64,000 nucleotides of DNA from Sphagnum compactum. Taxonomy: Eukaryota; Bryophyta; Sphagnopsida; Sphagnales. Below the pieces are notes generated by a model that saw only the letters and a list, made by a program, of their open reading frames with translations, had not been told where the DNA came from and searched no databases. This document shows positions 11,131-26,640 of the stretch, one piece after another (positions within the stretch are counted from its first letter, which is position 1; each line of letters opens with the position of its first letter). The position numbers were made by a program, and so were the translations under genes. The DNA lies in assembly GCA_965153455.1 (NCBI GenBank), contig OZ234498.1, positions 16,988,001 through 17,052,000 of the forward strand, read 5' to 3'.

Positions 11131-14100
11131 AACTGGTTTAGGGCAGAGACTCCCTTTTTTTTTCCTTTTTTTCTTTCTTTTTATTAATCCTGCCTGTATA
11201 CAGCGTTTTTTCTTTCAAGAGGCCAAGGTCTAGAGGCCGGCTACAAATAGACCAAAGTGGATGCCTTAATTGGCAAGGGAAGCATCTCAATGGTGTGCAA
11301 CAGTGGCCACCATTTTTTGTGTGGAGACAAATTGCAGCTACCTAGTCACTTAAGAACTTGAATTGGACAGCGATGCCAAAAAGCGTGTTATAAAATTTAT
11401 TGGTGAAACCATGCTTCTCATTAGTAGTTTAAGTGACAATGAGTTAGAAATTAAAGCAATTAACTTAAGGTTGAAAAAGAAATGTGGCTTCCAAGTCAAT
11501 GTTTTGATGAAAATTGCCATAGTGCAACATGGAGAAACACAACCTAAAATGACAGTATGAAAAACAAGAAACAACAAAATATTCAAATGCAAAAAATATT
11601 AAGCAAACAACATGGACCCAAAGAATTGAGGGGGGTTTGAACTCCGATCCTTGGGGATCCTGCACACTGCAGCCCAGCTTAGACCTACACAACCCACTCA
11701 CATTAGAACCAAACATGCAAACCCACATGTTAGCCTATGCCAATGCAAAAAATAAAATTCAATGGTTGAATACAAAAACAACATAGCCTACTGCCAAGCA
11801 TAAAGAAAGTTGCCTAGAACATTTGGAAAGGACAAAAAAAGGCAAAAAGATTCAGGATTGATTAACACATGCACTCTAAAGGATGAAAATTAACCAACAA
11901 TGAAAATGAGATGTAGATCCAAACCTCCCTTCCATGATTTATATTTCTGCCTAGGAAGCTTGGAAATAAGCCACACACATCCAATACCAAGCTAAATTGC
12001 ATTATAAGTCTGCAATCAACTGCCATAGAAGCTACATTTCAAAAATTGCACCAAGTTCTAATGGTAATACAATCAAAAGATCTAAGATTCAATTGCATAA
12101 CTCACCTTATAATCTAATTCTTGATGGCATCCCCAAAAGGAAAAGTATCCAAACTATAATGTTCATGTGCAAACATTCTCAAAACCAAATCTAGATGGGT
12201 AGTTAGCCTATTTCACAACTTGGATTTTATGAATGACAATGTGGAAAAACAATGTTCGTCTTTTACACTACCCAAAATCATAACTACAAATAATTCTGCT
12301 AAAGCAAAATATTCAAACAATCGATGCTGCAAGAAGGTGTTGGATGCAAGTTTAGGCCACAACCAGCTGACAGGGTTACATAGTATTAACAATTCCAAAG
12401 CAGCTACATGGTTGCTTTGCATTTTAATTGAAAAGAAATGTTCCAAGATCAAGTCTACCTTCATCATGGAGAGCTAAGATCTTCACCCAATCAAAATCTA
12501 AGCCAATGGTTTTTTCACAACAAAAATGAACCTTTAGTAAGGTTAAGTGACCACGGAAAGTGTTCTCAACAAGAGGGTTCAACTAATATTGAGTATATAT
12601 GATGCTTGTGGCATCCATCAATTCCTAACTTGGGAATCAATGCTAAAATTCTGAAATCAAACACATAGCAACATGTGAACACTACAATTTGATAGCTTCA
12701 AAACAAGTTGTCCAATCATTTTTAATGGCTTAAATGAACACCCCAATGTATGGACATTTGTTATGCAACTAATACTGCTTGCCCGGGAAATAAAAAATCA
12801 CATATTGAATGTTTGTTGTTGAATCAATCCACCAAGCAATAAACAACTAGTCATTGCTATAGTCATGCAAGTCCCAGAACATTATAAAATGTTCTTGGCC
12901 ATACTTTGTCTTTAAATCAAAATACAATTTGTATAATTCTACACAACACAACTTAACAATAGTCACAAAATCACACACAAATGTGTCACGTGCCTAAGCA
13001 AACTTAATGAGTACATGAACTATTTCTAACATGGGCATGATGCACATCAACCCCATTACCACCTCAATGTCACAAAAATATTCAAGGTTTGTCTTTCCTA
13101 CCACCACATGGTTAAGTTATTGTTCATGTGAACCATTAAGGTTTTGTATTCAATAAGAACTTTTTTCGTTGGGGACAACATGAAGTCCACCTAGTATTTA
13201 CATTGTACAACAATTTCAAACCCTTAATTTCAAGCAACTTGGCAAGGTTGCCATGTTTAAGGTGTTTTTGGTGAAGAAGAATAGTATGTGTAAATGGTCT
13301 ACAAGAAGGTCTCAAGTTTAATAACCAAGGGTTGATTAGAAAGAGTCTACATTGTTAGGTTGGTGTAATGTGCCATGTAGTGCACTTTGATTGTAAATGG
13401 TGCTGCTTTAGACTTGAATTGTGTGACAACACAGTCTATATGCCCATGAACATCGCAACTTTGTCAAATCCAAAACATGTAAGCTTGTTAGCGACCTATT
13501 TTATTGTCAACTCATGTATTTAGTTAATTCCAAACTTTGGAAAAGTTTGAAAATGACTTAAAACAATTTGGATAGTAAAAACAATTTCAAAATTGCAAAT
13601 TGACTTGGTGACCAACAAGTTCAATTCATATTATAATTATTGGTATTAATCATAAAAATCACTTGAAAGAAAGCTAATTTGAGTATTGTGTTGATCACAC
13701 AAGCAAAAAATGAAATCGAATTAATATTTGGTGGTCACCAAGTGACAAAAAGTGAAAATGGAGGACTCAAAAGGATGAAGGATTTAAAACATTTCCAAAG
13801 TAAAAACTAATCATGAAAATCCATCATTTTAGATAAGTTTATTATATAAATAAAACATTAAATTGTGTCATACAAAGTAAAAACTAGGAAACTTGGACTA
13901 TAAGTTTGAAAGCCCAACAAAATCATCATTTGCTAGCATATTATTACTAGCACAATTAACATATTTGTGATTCTCAAGCAACATAACTACATCAACACCC
14001 TCTCAAAATAGAAATCCAATTGGTGAACATCATTTTCTACCCTTTAGAATTGCAACATTGTTGCATAGTCTACAAACAATAATCCAAATTAATTACAAGC

Positions 14101-14193
14101 AAAACCTAGTAATTGAATAAGTAAACATAATTCAAGGGTGAACAAAAAAAACACATTAAAGTAATTTGCTTCAAGTATAAAAATAGTTCATAC
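11131..14193. other. AT-rich intergenic stretch, nothing recognised
   Basis: Low-complexity AT-rich DNA with many stops in all frames. Short open frames (for example 11,363-11,560 and 12,220-12,477) show no family motif. No terminal inverted repeats, RNA genes or tandem arrays were seen. Confidence 0.5.
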
Positions 14194-14531
14194 TTAAGGA
14201 AATTGAGTAATGTCACTCTCCCCATTATCACTTTTCATATATTGCATGAACCAAGAATAATTTGGTGAAGAAATCAAACAAGACTTTGAATATTTGACAA
14301 TGATTTCATAATGGACACCAATTATTGTTGCCAATGGGAATCCAACAAACGTTGGGCACAAATGGGATGCCAAGTCCAACCATTGGACCTTATTCTTTGA
14401 CAACCTATGTTTTTTAAAAAACTTAATGAAAAAACCACTCCACTTGGAATTTTGAAGGGGCTTGCTTGGCTCATCATCAATGAATAGCATTTGGTATTTA
14501 ATCCCATACATGCAAAATACACAGAATTCAA
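14194..14531 (-). pseudogene. FCP1-like HAD phosphatase remnant, copy C
   Basis: The minus-strand frame contains MLFIDDEPSKPLQNSKWSG and, further on, SKNKVQWLDLASHLCP. The DD-x-P-(Y/S)K core with a following Asn is the fourth HAD motif region of FCP1/NIF-type phosphatases, where the hydrophobic-IDD strand supplies acidic Mg2+ ligands. Only about 100 residues remain; the catalytic DxDxT motif is not visible. It resembles copies A and B only in the IDD core, so it is either an older duplicate or a different subfamily. Inferred decayed family member, possibly spread with transposons. Confidence 0.5.
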
Positions 14532-15316
14532 ATCTTTAAGATAATAATATGTCTTTGCAATGAATTGACCCAGGGTCTTGCTACATTATTCACGTCCCCA
14601 AATTTTAAAAAATTGATCAACAAATGTTTGTGGCACCAACAAAGGAAGAACTTGCATCACATTTTCCAATAACATACAAGACCAAATTGCAATATAAATT
14701 TTTTTGAACACTTGGAAAAAAATGGTTGCACTTTAACTCTTGATTCTAATTTGTTGATGTCAATATTGCTCCCCTTCACACAATGATTGCCTTGTAGAAT
14801 AACACATTTTGCAAAGTAACACATCATTCATGTTGAGAATCAACAATTTTTTGGGGGCAAGAGGATATGACCAAATACACTTGTGCAGACCTCGAGTGGA
14901 TGGAGACGGACATAAATAAACAACCTACAAAAATCAAAAGATGTTAATACAATTGAAAATTTACAAGAATTGGATTGATATCCAAAATATGGAAGGATAA
15001 TTTTGAACATTGGCCTTGAACATCCATAGAGAACTAAGAAAATTTGTTAATCACATGGATTCAAGATATACCAAATACCACCTAATGGTCATCAAGTAGA
15101 TTCAAGTCCAAAGAATTAAAAGTATGACAAAGAACACACCGTGGCCACCACATGGTTGCATGGAAAATAGGTTGGGAATTAGTATGAAGTTCAACATGGT
15201 GGCCATTAGGCCAAAAGTAGACGCCTTGAAAACAAGGGCTAAACTCGCATTCACAATAATATAATTAAAGATTTAATATAATGAAAGGAAATATTTCAAA
15301 TATTCAATTAAGGAAA

Positions 15317-15664
15317 TTAGGATGAACAATTAATAAGAATTTTTTGTTTCATTTTCAATTTTGCATTGTTACAAAATGAGGGTTTACAACCATTACCACA
15401 TTTCACAAATAACATTTTACATTGTCCAAGATCATTACGATTAATACATCTAATCCTACCAAAAGGATTGTGATGTACAAATGTGGAAACACCATATCCA
15501 AAGAAATGAAGAGATTCCAAGTAAAGGAAAACAATCCCCAACAAATGATGGTCATCCCCATAAACACCATCAAAAGACTCCAAAAAGATGGCACTGTTAA
15601 ACAAACTATTATATAACGTATCATCTATGAGTAATGTGTTGCTAACGTGAGTGTAAAAATACAT
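15317..15664 (-). pseudogene. FCP1-like HAD phosphatase remnant, copy B
   Basis: Minus-strand reading frame of 115 codons with NTLLIDDTLYNS, then SAIFLESFDGVYGDD, LYLESLHFFGYG and FVHHNPFGRI. This order (IDD-x-P-Y-K, a D-rich turn, a YLE-L segment, then HPFG) is the C-terminal part of plant FCP1-like phosphatase domains. The N-terminal half with DxDxT is missing. It aligns with copy A (16,177-16,593) over most of its length, so the two are duplicates separated by about 500 bases. A truncated relic rather than an active enzyme. Confidence 0.6.
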
Positions 15665-16176
15665 ATAGAAAAAAAATTGTTAATGAAGATTTGTGTTTCA
15701 TGCCATATTTGATCCAAATAATTATAGAAGTTGTGACATTGGGCTACGGACCAAATATACACATGGAATTGCACTACAATCTTTCTAAGAATTCCTTAAA
15801 TCCAAGCCTAAGAACGATGGTGTGAAATGGAGCTTTTTGAGATCTACCCCTATCAAAGCATGTGGCGACGATAATTCCATTTAAATTGAAAATAACATGT
15901 AATGGATTCACCTCTCATGAAGGCAAACGAGGCATTGGGGAATCCACTACTAAAGTTGATGGCATCTCATGCAGCTTTTATTCACTGGGGACCGTGAATT
16001 TGGCGACTCCACTTCTTCCACCACCTCAAGAAACAACACACCAATTACTTAAGAAAATAAACATAGAGGAGTTAGGAAAGTCCACAAATTGAAGTACCCT
16101 ATAAATTAAGGGGATAATACAAGAATGAACTTGAAAGGAAAAAAAAGGAAAATTGGATTACTCATTACAATGTTGA

Positions 16177-16593
16177 TTAATTTTTATAGAAATTGGCGTT
16201 ATAGGCCAGGGTGCATTTTTCAAACAACATCCAAAATTTCACATCGTCTTTTGCAAAACTTCTGATGGCACCAAAGGGGTAGTCCTCCATAAAGGTGGGA
16301 TCATTAAGCCTAGAGCAATGAAACAACTCTAAGTATGGGAGAAAAGTCCCCAAGATATATTTATCTTCTTTTTTCACATCCTCATAAGACTCAACAAAAA
16401 TGGCATTAAAGGGCGAATTATGGCAGCTTTTGTGAGGCATATCGTCTACCAACAATGTATTTCCAAGGTGAGTATTAGGATACCTAGTGAAAAAATTAGA
16501 AAGGTCCTTTTGATAAATAATTTTATCATGAGTGGGACATTCAAGGCATTTACTATCCCTTTTGCAAGGAAATTGCATATAATGCTTGTTCAT
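16177..16593 (-). pseudogene. FCP1-like HAD phosphatase remnant, copy A
   Basis: 138-codon minus-strand frame: KCLECPTHDKIIYQKDL, then NTLLVDDMPHKSCHNSP, NAIFVESYEDVKKEDKY, LPYLELFHCS and MEDYPFGAIRS. The order K-DL ... NTLL-(I/V)DD ... YLE ... HPFG matches the second half of FCP1/NIF-type HAD phosphatases. It is the longest of three copies in 14.2-16.6 kb, all on the minus strand. No DxDxT nucleophile motif was found upstream in frame, so it is not expected to be catalytic. Confidence 0.6.
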
Positions 16594-17149
16594 TTTGCAT
16601 AAATCTCAACCAATAATTCTTTGAAGGTCGATTTCAATACCCATTTTTTCTATTATTTTCTTCAAGTAGGTATTCATCTGTAAAGCCGAACTAAAATTCA
16701 CATGTATATAGTAAACTGCTCTATACACTTCATGAGGAATTATTTGAGACCTAGCTTGGAATTTTCATCTTGTTTAGTATGGTTGGATAACGAGCAAGTA
16801 TGTTATACAACAAAGTCAATAGGTGATTAATTAAAAAGTATCACTTCCCAACGAAGACACCTTTCAAATCAAAAATGACATGCAAAGATTCACCTCAAGG
16901 TCCCATGCGTCTGTGAATGGAGGAAAACTAAAACCTCCAAAAGCAAGCACTCAAAGCTTTGACCCCCTATCTTCCCCACCAATGTCAAGGAGAATTGGAA
17001 GAAGCTCACACCATCAAGTCCCGCAAAAGGTGACTACAAACGAGATGGCATAAAGGGCCAAATGAATGAGAAAAATGGAGATGTGCATTGAGGTGAAGAT
17101 GTTAAACTTCAATGCTACAAAAGTAAACCTCGAGGCAACATTGGTGTTA

Positions 17150-17680
17150 TGCGTCTTGAATGCAATTCAATGCCATCCATTGTCCAAGTAACTGAATGAC
17201 GGTCCTTCGATTTCCACCAGGGCCATAATGAGACCTTCATTTGCCCCGATTAGTCGAATCCTTAAAGAAATGTCACAAAATTCATCAAATACATAGCATG
17301 CATCAATAAGAGGAGCCATCACTAGAATTGGGGGCACTGGAGGGGATGCCATAGAAGGAAGCATAGCTAGCAAAAAAGGAGGTGTTGAAGTTGGACATTG
17401 TGAAGGTAAATAATGAGCCAGCGATGGTGTCCTACTTATAATTCAAATCAATTGCCATCATGGTTTCCAATTAATTGAATGGTTGTCCTCTAACTTCCAC
17501 TAGGGCCCTAACCAAACCCTAATTTTTGCCCATTGGCCAAAGCTTCAAAAATATTGTCGTAGAATTCTTCGGACTCATACCTAAAATCAACGATAAGAGC
17601 TAACACACTTTGTTGAACATCGACGTCAAAACCAACCCAAAGAACATTATGTAATTTTCCCTTACGTGGACATCAAGCAT
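17150..17680 (-). pseudogene. Two diverged copies of one coding fragment upstream of the FCP1-like remnants
   Basis: On the minus strand, 17,167-17,373 reads ILVMAPLIDACYVFDEFC and later ALVEIEGPSFSYLDN. Roughly 17,440-17,640 reads LALIVDFRYESEEFYDNIF and then, after stops, a related ALVEVRGQ-like run. The two line up at spacing and residue level, so they are degenerate duplicates of the same exon. Their strand and position suggest they are 5' parts of the FCP1-like remnants nearby. Function not recognised. Confidence 0.35.
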
Positions 17681-18825
17681 CACACAAGAGAATTTCTTCA
17701 TATTCATTGCTAGAATTTAGGTTCACCATTCCTTTTTTTCCAGGATTAACAATTCCCATTGGATGTGAGATAACTCTTTTGGCTCCAAGATTCCCAAACT
17801 ACATAATTTCACCATGACCATCACATGCATATATAAAATGGATAAGGTCAAAATGTGGCCGCACATGTTGAAATTGACATATGAAACCACATGGCAGCCA
17901 TTCGATGGTGTGAAAAACAAACTCATGTTCTATAAATGATCACATCATCAACAAGGGCAGGGAATGGTTCTAGCTCTAAAATTGTTTATGCTCAAAAATT
18001 CAATCGAAAGATGAATTTGACAATACAAAATCTCACAATTTTTTTTAACAATATGGAGCCCATCTGGTGGCCACTAGGTCGATGTTCATGGCTACAAAGC
18101 TTATGGCCAACACTAGGTGACCATGAGATGAAACAAACTACCACATGAGCCTAAAGCCTAAGCTTAGAGCCTAGAGTTGGAACTTGGGATGGTAAAATGT
18201 TTTTCCCCCTATACACATGCAAGTAAAACCTACAAATTTAACCACAAAATGAATGTTGTACCAATAAACCTAAAAACAAACATGGGGATGAAAGTAAACA
18301 TTCATCCTCATTATGGATGAATGATTTTTTTTATCATTAAATTTTTATGGATAATTTGTTTTCCATAATTTTAATTAACTAAAGTTTCATCAAACACAAT
18401 ATAATTATATACATGATATAACACATGTTGAATAATATAATGTAAATTCCATTATAGATGTATTATGTGGCTATGGTATAAAATACCATTATTTTAAAAA
18501 TGTTTTAATAATATTACAATTACTATGTTAACATACACCCCATCACTATAAGACATCATGATTTTTTAGAAGGCTAATTTGACCAGAATGTCCACATTGA
18601 CCAAAGGGTATGTTCATTTTGACTAAAAGTTTGGGGCATGAAAAACACATGCTACATTTGATTAATACATTTGGCTAAAGTGACATTTTTGACCAAGTGT
18701 CAAGCTAAAGATCTAGAATACACAAGTGTCCATCCAAATGGCTATGCTTTAATCAAATTGTCCAGATTGAATGGATAGGGGTTAATCAAATTGATCACCT
18801 TGATTCAACCCTTAATTAAATGAAC
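17681..18825. other. AT-rich intergenic stretch
   Basis: No motif-bearing reading frame and no repeats beyond short AT runs. Repeated GACCAA/TTTGACC words at 18,560-18,780 look like simple degenerate sequence. Confidence 0.45.
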
Positions 18826-19650
18826 CATATTCATTTGATAACTTAACCTACTTGTTAAGCCTAGGCTACCTACCTAACCTAACATAATTAGTAGGTTAGG
18901 CTACATTTAAACTACCTATCTAACCTAACATAATTAATAGGCTAGTAGATTACTTGCTAGGTAATAAACTAGCTAGAAGCTTAGCTAAGACCTACTTAGT
19001 AGGCTACCTAGGATGTAGCCTATAAGGATTACTAAGTAGCTCACTAAGTGGTACACATAAGCCTTCTAGGTAGGTATCCTAGGTTTACTAAGTAGACCTA
19101 TTAGCCATGTAGGTATCCTACTAGCCTAGGCCTATTATAGGTATGTAGCCTAGGCCTACTAAATAAATAACATAGGCCACCTAAGTAAATAACACCTAAG
19201 TAGATATGTAGCTTATCCTATTAACCTTAGTTATGAAAATCTACTCGGTAGCTACGTAGTGTAGGCCACTTAGGCCTACTAGGTAGGTAGCCTAACCTAG
19301 GTTATTTAGGCCTACTAAGTATGTAGCCTAACTTAAACTACCTAGGCCTACAAGATAGGGAACTTAACCTAGGCCACCTAGGCCTATTAAATAGTTATGT
19401 AACCTAACCTAGGCTACCTAGGCCTACTAAATATGTAGCTAACCTAAGCTACACCATTTAGGCATACTAGGTAGGTAGCCTTAAGCCTAGACCTACCTAA
19501 TAGGCTAGGCTACTTACGTAGTATGCTTAGGCTAGGTCTATTAATAGGCTAAATAGGTACCTACATAGCCTATTAAATAACATAAGCATAAGTAGTTTAC
19601 TAAATAGGTATAAACATAAACCTAGTAGGTACTTATAAGGGCGATAGTTT
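18826..19650. repeat. CCTAGG / TAGGCCTA simple-repeat block
   Basis: About 800 bases built almost entirely from permutations of CCTA, TAGG, TAGCC and GGCTA (for example GCCTAGGCCTACTAAGTAGG). Many short palindromes such as CCTAGG and TAGGCCTA. There is no fixed unit length, so it is a degenerate satellite rather than a clean tandem array. Confidence 0.85.
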
Positions 19651-20384
19651 GCTAGGGTATCATAAAAATATGGTCCATTGTAGTTTTTTCGACAATTTTT
19701 GGAACAAAATACCATATGAAGCAATTTCCAAAATGTGATAATAAAATTCTAAAATTGTAATCTTGTAGTATGGAACAAACACATTACAAAAATGTAAAAA
19801 TATCTCCCAACATATGAATATAAATGGTATTTTGGTAATATTATATAACTAGTAAATTCTTGTCTTACACAGATAATACCTTTTACAATCATATAGATGG
19901 TGTATTTATAATCGTTTAGTTGGTGAATAATTATTAAAATTTCATGATTAATAAAAATGAAATGCATCATTTGACCAAGTGCTTGCCTAATCCAATGACA
20001 ATGACCATACAAAATTGCGTATTGAAGGACCTATTGGCCTATTACAAATTTGTCCACATTGAGAAAAACCTTAAATTAATACATGACACCAAATCAATTT
20101 TGAAGGTGTTAACATTGAAGCATATTAATGTCTTATCGAGTTTGTTTGTGGATATAAAAATGACAGGGTAATGGCTTTTTAGTTGGAATCAAGGGGTACA
20201 TTTTTTGGCATATGCTAGTATGAATACTAAAGAAATACTCAAAATGAAGTGCCCATCAAATTTGCTAGCCTTTGAGATGTGCCACCTATCCATGGTTTTT
20301 GAAAAGGGGAATCTATAGTTTTCCCACAAGTGGGTTCCCCTTATATTGGACACAATTTTATTATGTTAGGGGAGGAAAGCATGA

Positions 20385-20770
20385 TGCACTTGTGGATGGA
20401 TGAACTTAAGATGGATGAAATCATGATGGATTATTTTCTATGGATGAACTTTTGATGGATGAAATCGAGATGGATTATTTTTCTATGGATGAACTCATGA
20501 TGGATTAAACTTGTGATGGATGAAAACAAGATGGATGAACTCGTGCTAAAATAAATTTGTCATGGATGAACTTTTGATATATGACATGATGATGGAACTT
20601 TTTTGAGATTCCATGAAATTCCATGAAATTCCATGAATGGATGAAGTCATCACTGGATGAAATTGTGACAACAATGTTGATAATATTTATTATAGGCTAC
20701 AGATGCAACTGCATGGATGAAATAAAGATGGATGAATGAATTGAATGGATGAAATACAGGGCGTCGATGT
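20385..20770. repeat. GATGGATGAA degenerate tandem repeat
   Basis: The word GATGGATGAA, with variants GATGGATTA and CATGGATGAA, recurs more than a dozen times with spacers of 10-30 bases. Typical of a decayed minisatellite. Confidence 0.8.
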
Positions 20771-21239
20771 GTTTTGGCATCACAAATTGTGGATAGATTG
20801 CAAGATGACCAAATGTGGATAACATACCTTCATCCATCAAGGTTAGGGTTCCTTGGAGAAGTTGAACGTCTTCCTCAATCGTTTCTCTTCGTTGGTTGCT
20901 TGTGCGAGCTTTGGGTGGCAGTAATCTTGTAAATAGACCATTGTTGTGACTTGTGTGTTCGTCATGTGAGTGATGGAGGAATGTTGCAAAATCTTGGAAG
21001 GCATCAAGGTATGCCAAGAAATCTCTTCATTCATGGTTTCTATGTTTTTGCAATTGATGTTGTTAAGAAACATCTGCGATTGAATGTTGAGGGCTATTGT
21101 TCAAACGATTGAATGTTTTTTTTAGTTGTGAATCACTCTCAAATCAACTATTAGGTTTTGAAAACAAGCTACATTTTTGGAAAGATGCATTTGCTAGGAT
21201 TGAAAGGCGAAAATGGAAAAAGTTTATCCTCTTTGTTTG

Positions 21240-23165
21240 GGAGCTTACGCATAGATAGAAGCTTCGACCCAGGGTTTCCTGTGCCCTTATAGTATGCATA
21301 CTATCTATGAGCTTGAACCATTGCTAGAGTACTACATTGATCATCCTCACTTAAAAGATATCTTGTTGTATAAGGTTTCAATGCAGTAGCATCCATGGAA
21401 AGTGAATGCAATCGTATGCATTCCAGAGAATCACAATGCAAAGTTTAAAGATTGGACCTTTTGTTTGCACAGGGGTAGATGGACCATGGTGACATATGTG
21501 CACTTAGGCGGGTGGTGGATTAAGTCTTATTTTGACAACTATGAGATGGCTTTCTTTTAGGTATAGGGAAAAATGTTGGATTTCTTTAAAAAGATATACA
21601 ACTACAAGGGTATCTCATAGATGTTATGAGATTTGAACGATTTGCATTAGTTTTGGACCATTCAATAGAATAATGTTCCCAACTGATTCAAAGTCAAAAC
21701 AACAAACATCAAGAATGATTTCAACTTTGCTTTTTATAGGACAAGGTGTTTGGGTTATTTGTAATGCCGAAACGAGCTTTGTAATTACTTTATCTTGAAT
21801 GGGAGCCGTAATGAGATCATATGGATTGGTGAAAATCTTCAAGGTGTCACCAGGGATTGTTTCACTCTTGGTCTCCTCTATTGCAAAATTTGCAATGCCT
21901 TGTCATTTTTTGTTAACACATGTGTAACTTGCATGTATTATGTTGTGCATAAATAGGAAAATTTGACTCGAGTAGCGGTTCACCTAGGTACACATGATCA
22001 TCTTGTTGTAGAGGGTAAGTGTAGAAAAGTTATTGGGGGGCAAGTCAAAGCTTTGGTCCATGAAAAGGTTTCTTGCACCCCATTGGCTACCTCGTTCGTA
22101 ATTGTGTTGGCTGCAAGTAAAATGTTTATATCCCAATACATATTCAACAAAGAAGGTAAAGGTTCAGTGAAGGTTCTAAAAGGAGAAAAACTACATCAAG
22201 TGATGGACAAGTTTTTAACCCTCTACTCTTTTAATGTCAAGAACTTAGTTGCATTATTTAAGCACCGTCTAGGTAACAAAGGGTACATTTCTAACATTTT
22301 GGCTCTCAAGGCCAATAGTGGTTATGATTACATTCAAGATAGTTGTTTTTCAAGACAACAGTCTAGAGAGAAAGCTTTCCTCTTCAAAATGTTTATGGAT
22401 GGAGACGGTAGTGGATGTGATTTGGTGAAATGGATGTAGCCTGGTGGGGACCTCTAGACAACTTGGATCATGTTTGATAATGTGAAATGTGTCTAGGGCT
22501 CAATGACCCTTGCTTGCCATGTGTATGATCCAGTTTATTGTAAAGAGATGACGATTTCCTTTAATGACATGCAATCTGAAAACATGGATGTTCAAAGCAA
22601 TTTGAAGACATGAATGCTCAAAACAATATGAAGACATGTATGTTCAAAGCAATATGAAGACATCAACGTTCAAAAAAATCTAAAGACACGAATGTTCAAT
22701 GTGTCTTCCGATGAAAGTTGAACAAGGTGATGTTGAAAAAGGGTGTTCCTAATCCAAACTTCAAGGGCTTCATGGCTAATAACACCCAAGCCAATTGGAA
22801 CGTCATGCAAATTGTGTATGGTAATGGGGATCTCACTGAACCCATGATCAATAAGGAACAAACATGTTATTTCCATTAGACTCAATTTATGGATAAACAC
22901 ACAAAGCAACAAATCAAACTAGAGCTTCGTCAACAACACAAGACCTTGTGCCTTGAATATAAGAATGCCACCTCGTTGGAAGTAGCGGGTGTCCATTATG
23001 CAGTTATTCGATGTTGGTGGTATTTCTTAAGGGTTGCAGATGCATCTAGGTTTTAGGAATTGGATAATTGGTTTAATTTTTGGCACTTTCGTGTGAAACA
23101 ATGGGGATGTTTTATGATACATGTAACTTTCGCATCTTTCATTGCATTTTGCAACTTGTCCTATT
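21240..23165 (+). pseudogene. Decayed MULE-like/SWIM-type transposase gene, 5' part
   Basis: A 158-codon frame at 21,963-22,439 (VAVHLGTHDHLVVEGKC ... GYDYIQDSCFSRQQSREK ... FLFKMFMDGDGSG) is followed, across stops and frame changes, by LACHVYDPVYCKEMTI (about 22,510), GVPNPNFKGFMANNTQANWN (about 22,745), CYFH then TQFMDKHTKQ (about 22,864) and FWHFRVKQWGCFM (about 23,080). The layout resembles MULE-type transposases and their host-gene relatives, in which a C-x-FH segment precedes a C-terminal SWIM zinc finger. A matching SWIM finger lies at 51.2 kb, beyond the 26-kb CACTA insertion. The family assignment rests on remembered patterns and is moderate. Confidence 0.5.
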
Positions 23166-23262
23166 TTCATGGTTTTTTTGTAGAATGTTAGAGTTCATTT
23201 TAAAATTATGTTAGACATATATTATGTTTTGTAGAAATTCATTCTTGAAAAACTTGCAAACA

Positions 23263-23265
23263 TGC
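23263..23265. other. Target-site duplication TGC (left)
   Basis: The three bases TGC directly precede CACTACTAGAAATT and match the TGC that follows the right terminus (49,492-49,494). CACTA elements make 3-bp duplications. Chance agreement is one in 64. Confidence 0.7.
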
Positions 23266-23279
23266 CACTACTAGAAATT
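23266..23279 (+). repeat. Left terminal inverted repeat of the CACTA element
   Basis: CACTACTAGAAATT. Begins with the diagnostic CACTA and matches the right end over 14 of 14 bases in inverse orientation. Confidence 0.85.
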
Positions 23280-23525
23280 ATATCATATGCAACCACACCA
23301 CATGCAACTGGGATGCAACTGCCTGTCGCATGCAACTGTTTTTGCAACTATGCGCCCTTTTTGGGTGTGTATGCAACTATGGTGCAACTATAATCGCCTT
23401 CATCCCAACCTTTGGATGAGTTCTGTGATATATCACCGTATATATTTGATATATCATCGTATATCATTGATATGTATATACTCATAGTTGCATGTGCAAC
23501 CAAAATATGCCAACTATGGTCTTTT
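23280..23525. repeat. Left subterminal repeat region of the CACTA element
   Basis: GCAACT/GCAACC or their complements occur about ten times (ATGCAACT, TTGCAACT, AGTTGCATGTGCAACC). ATATATCACCGTATAT-like repeats lie between. The same motif family fills the right end. Such subterminal repeats are transposase binding sites in En/Spm; here that role is inferred. Confidence 0.7.
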
Positions 23526-24153
23526 GGTAAGCTAGGTACACATTTTTTTTAGGCATGTCTAGGATTAGGGTTGCCTACAAATGACAATTCCATTGATAAG
23601 GTTTAGGATATAGGTGAAAAATAACCTAATCTATTTTGCCACACCTAAAATAATGTATCTATCCCCAACTTTTAGTAGCTTGCTCCACAAACATTTAGAA
23701 GACAATTTACAACTGAAGATATCAATTTTACTTACAATAGTTTATCACTTGATGAAGCAAAACAATGTATATGTGTATTCAACAAGAAGGTCCAATTAAT
23801 CCCCTCAAGATTACAATATGTGGGTTTGACATGTGGAAATAATCTATTTTATTCCAACAATTATCCAGTACAAGTGAGGGTCTCATGGCACATAGTCCAT
23901 GTAATGCATGAGTTGGTTCCAAAGTCAGCCCTGATAGTCCTGATGGGTAGACATGTGACTAAAGCACACATCAGAAACCAGACATGAAAACACATGCTAT
24001 TGTCCCCCTTAACAACCATAACCAGACAATATGCAAACCCTGGAAAGGGTTACCCAAAGAATATCTCAAAATAAGAAGCTCTATCTGAACCCTAACTTCA
24101 CTCAATACATAATTTCTTGCTCATAAATGTTATTACAGCCAACTACAAAATGT

Positions 24154-26402
<2,249 letters not shown>

Positions 26403-26640
26403 ATGGAAACAGTAGTAACAACTTCAAGTCCTTCGAGTCTCAGGTGCAGCAGCAAAAACAAAGCTGCAAATCTCAATGCGTCCATACAACAACAGTAGCA
26501 GCAGGAGCAGGAGAGCCACAACTACGACAACTGGGAGGAAGAGACAGCTACGAAGAAGAAGAAGCTCTTGGAGAAATAAACCCTGCCTTTCGGGGAGTTC
26601 TCGGCGGTTTCACACCGTCCATAGTCACACTTCCTTCCCT

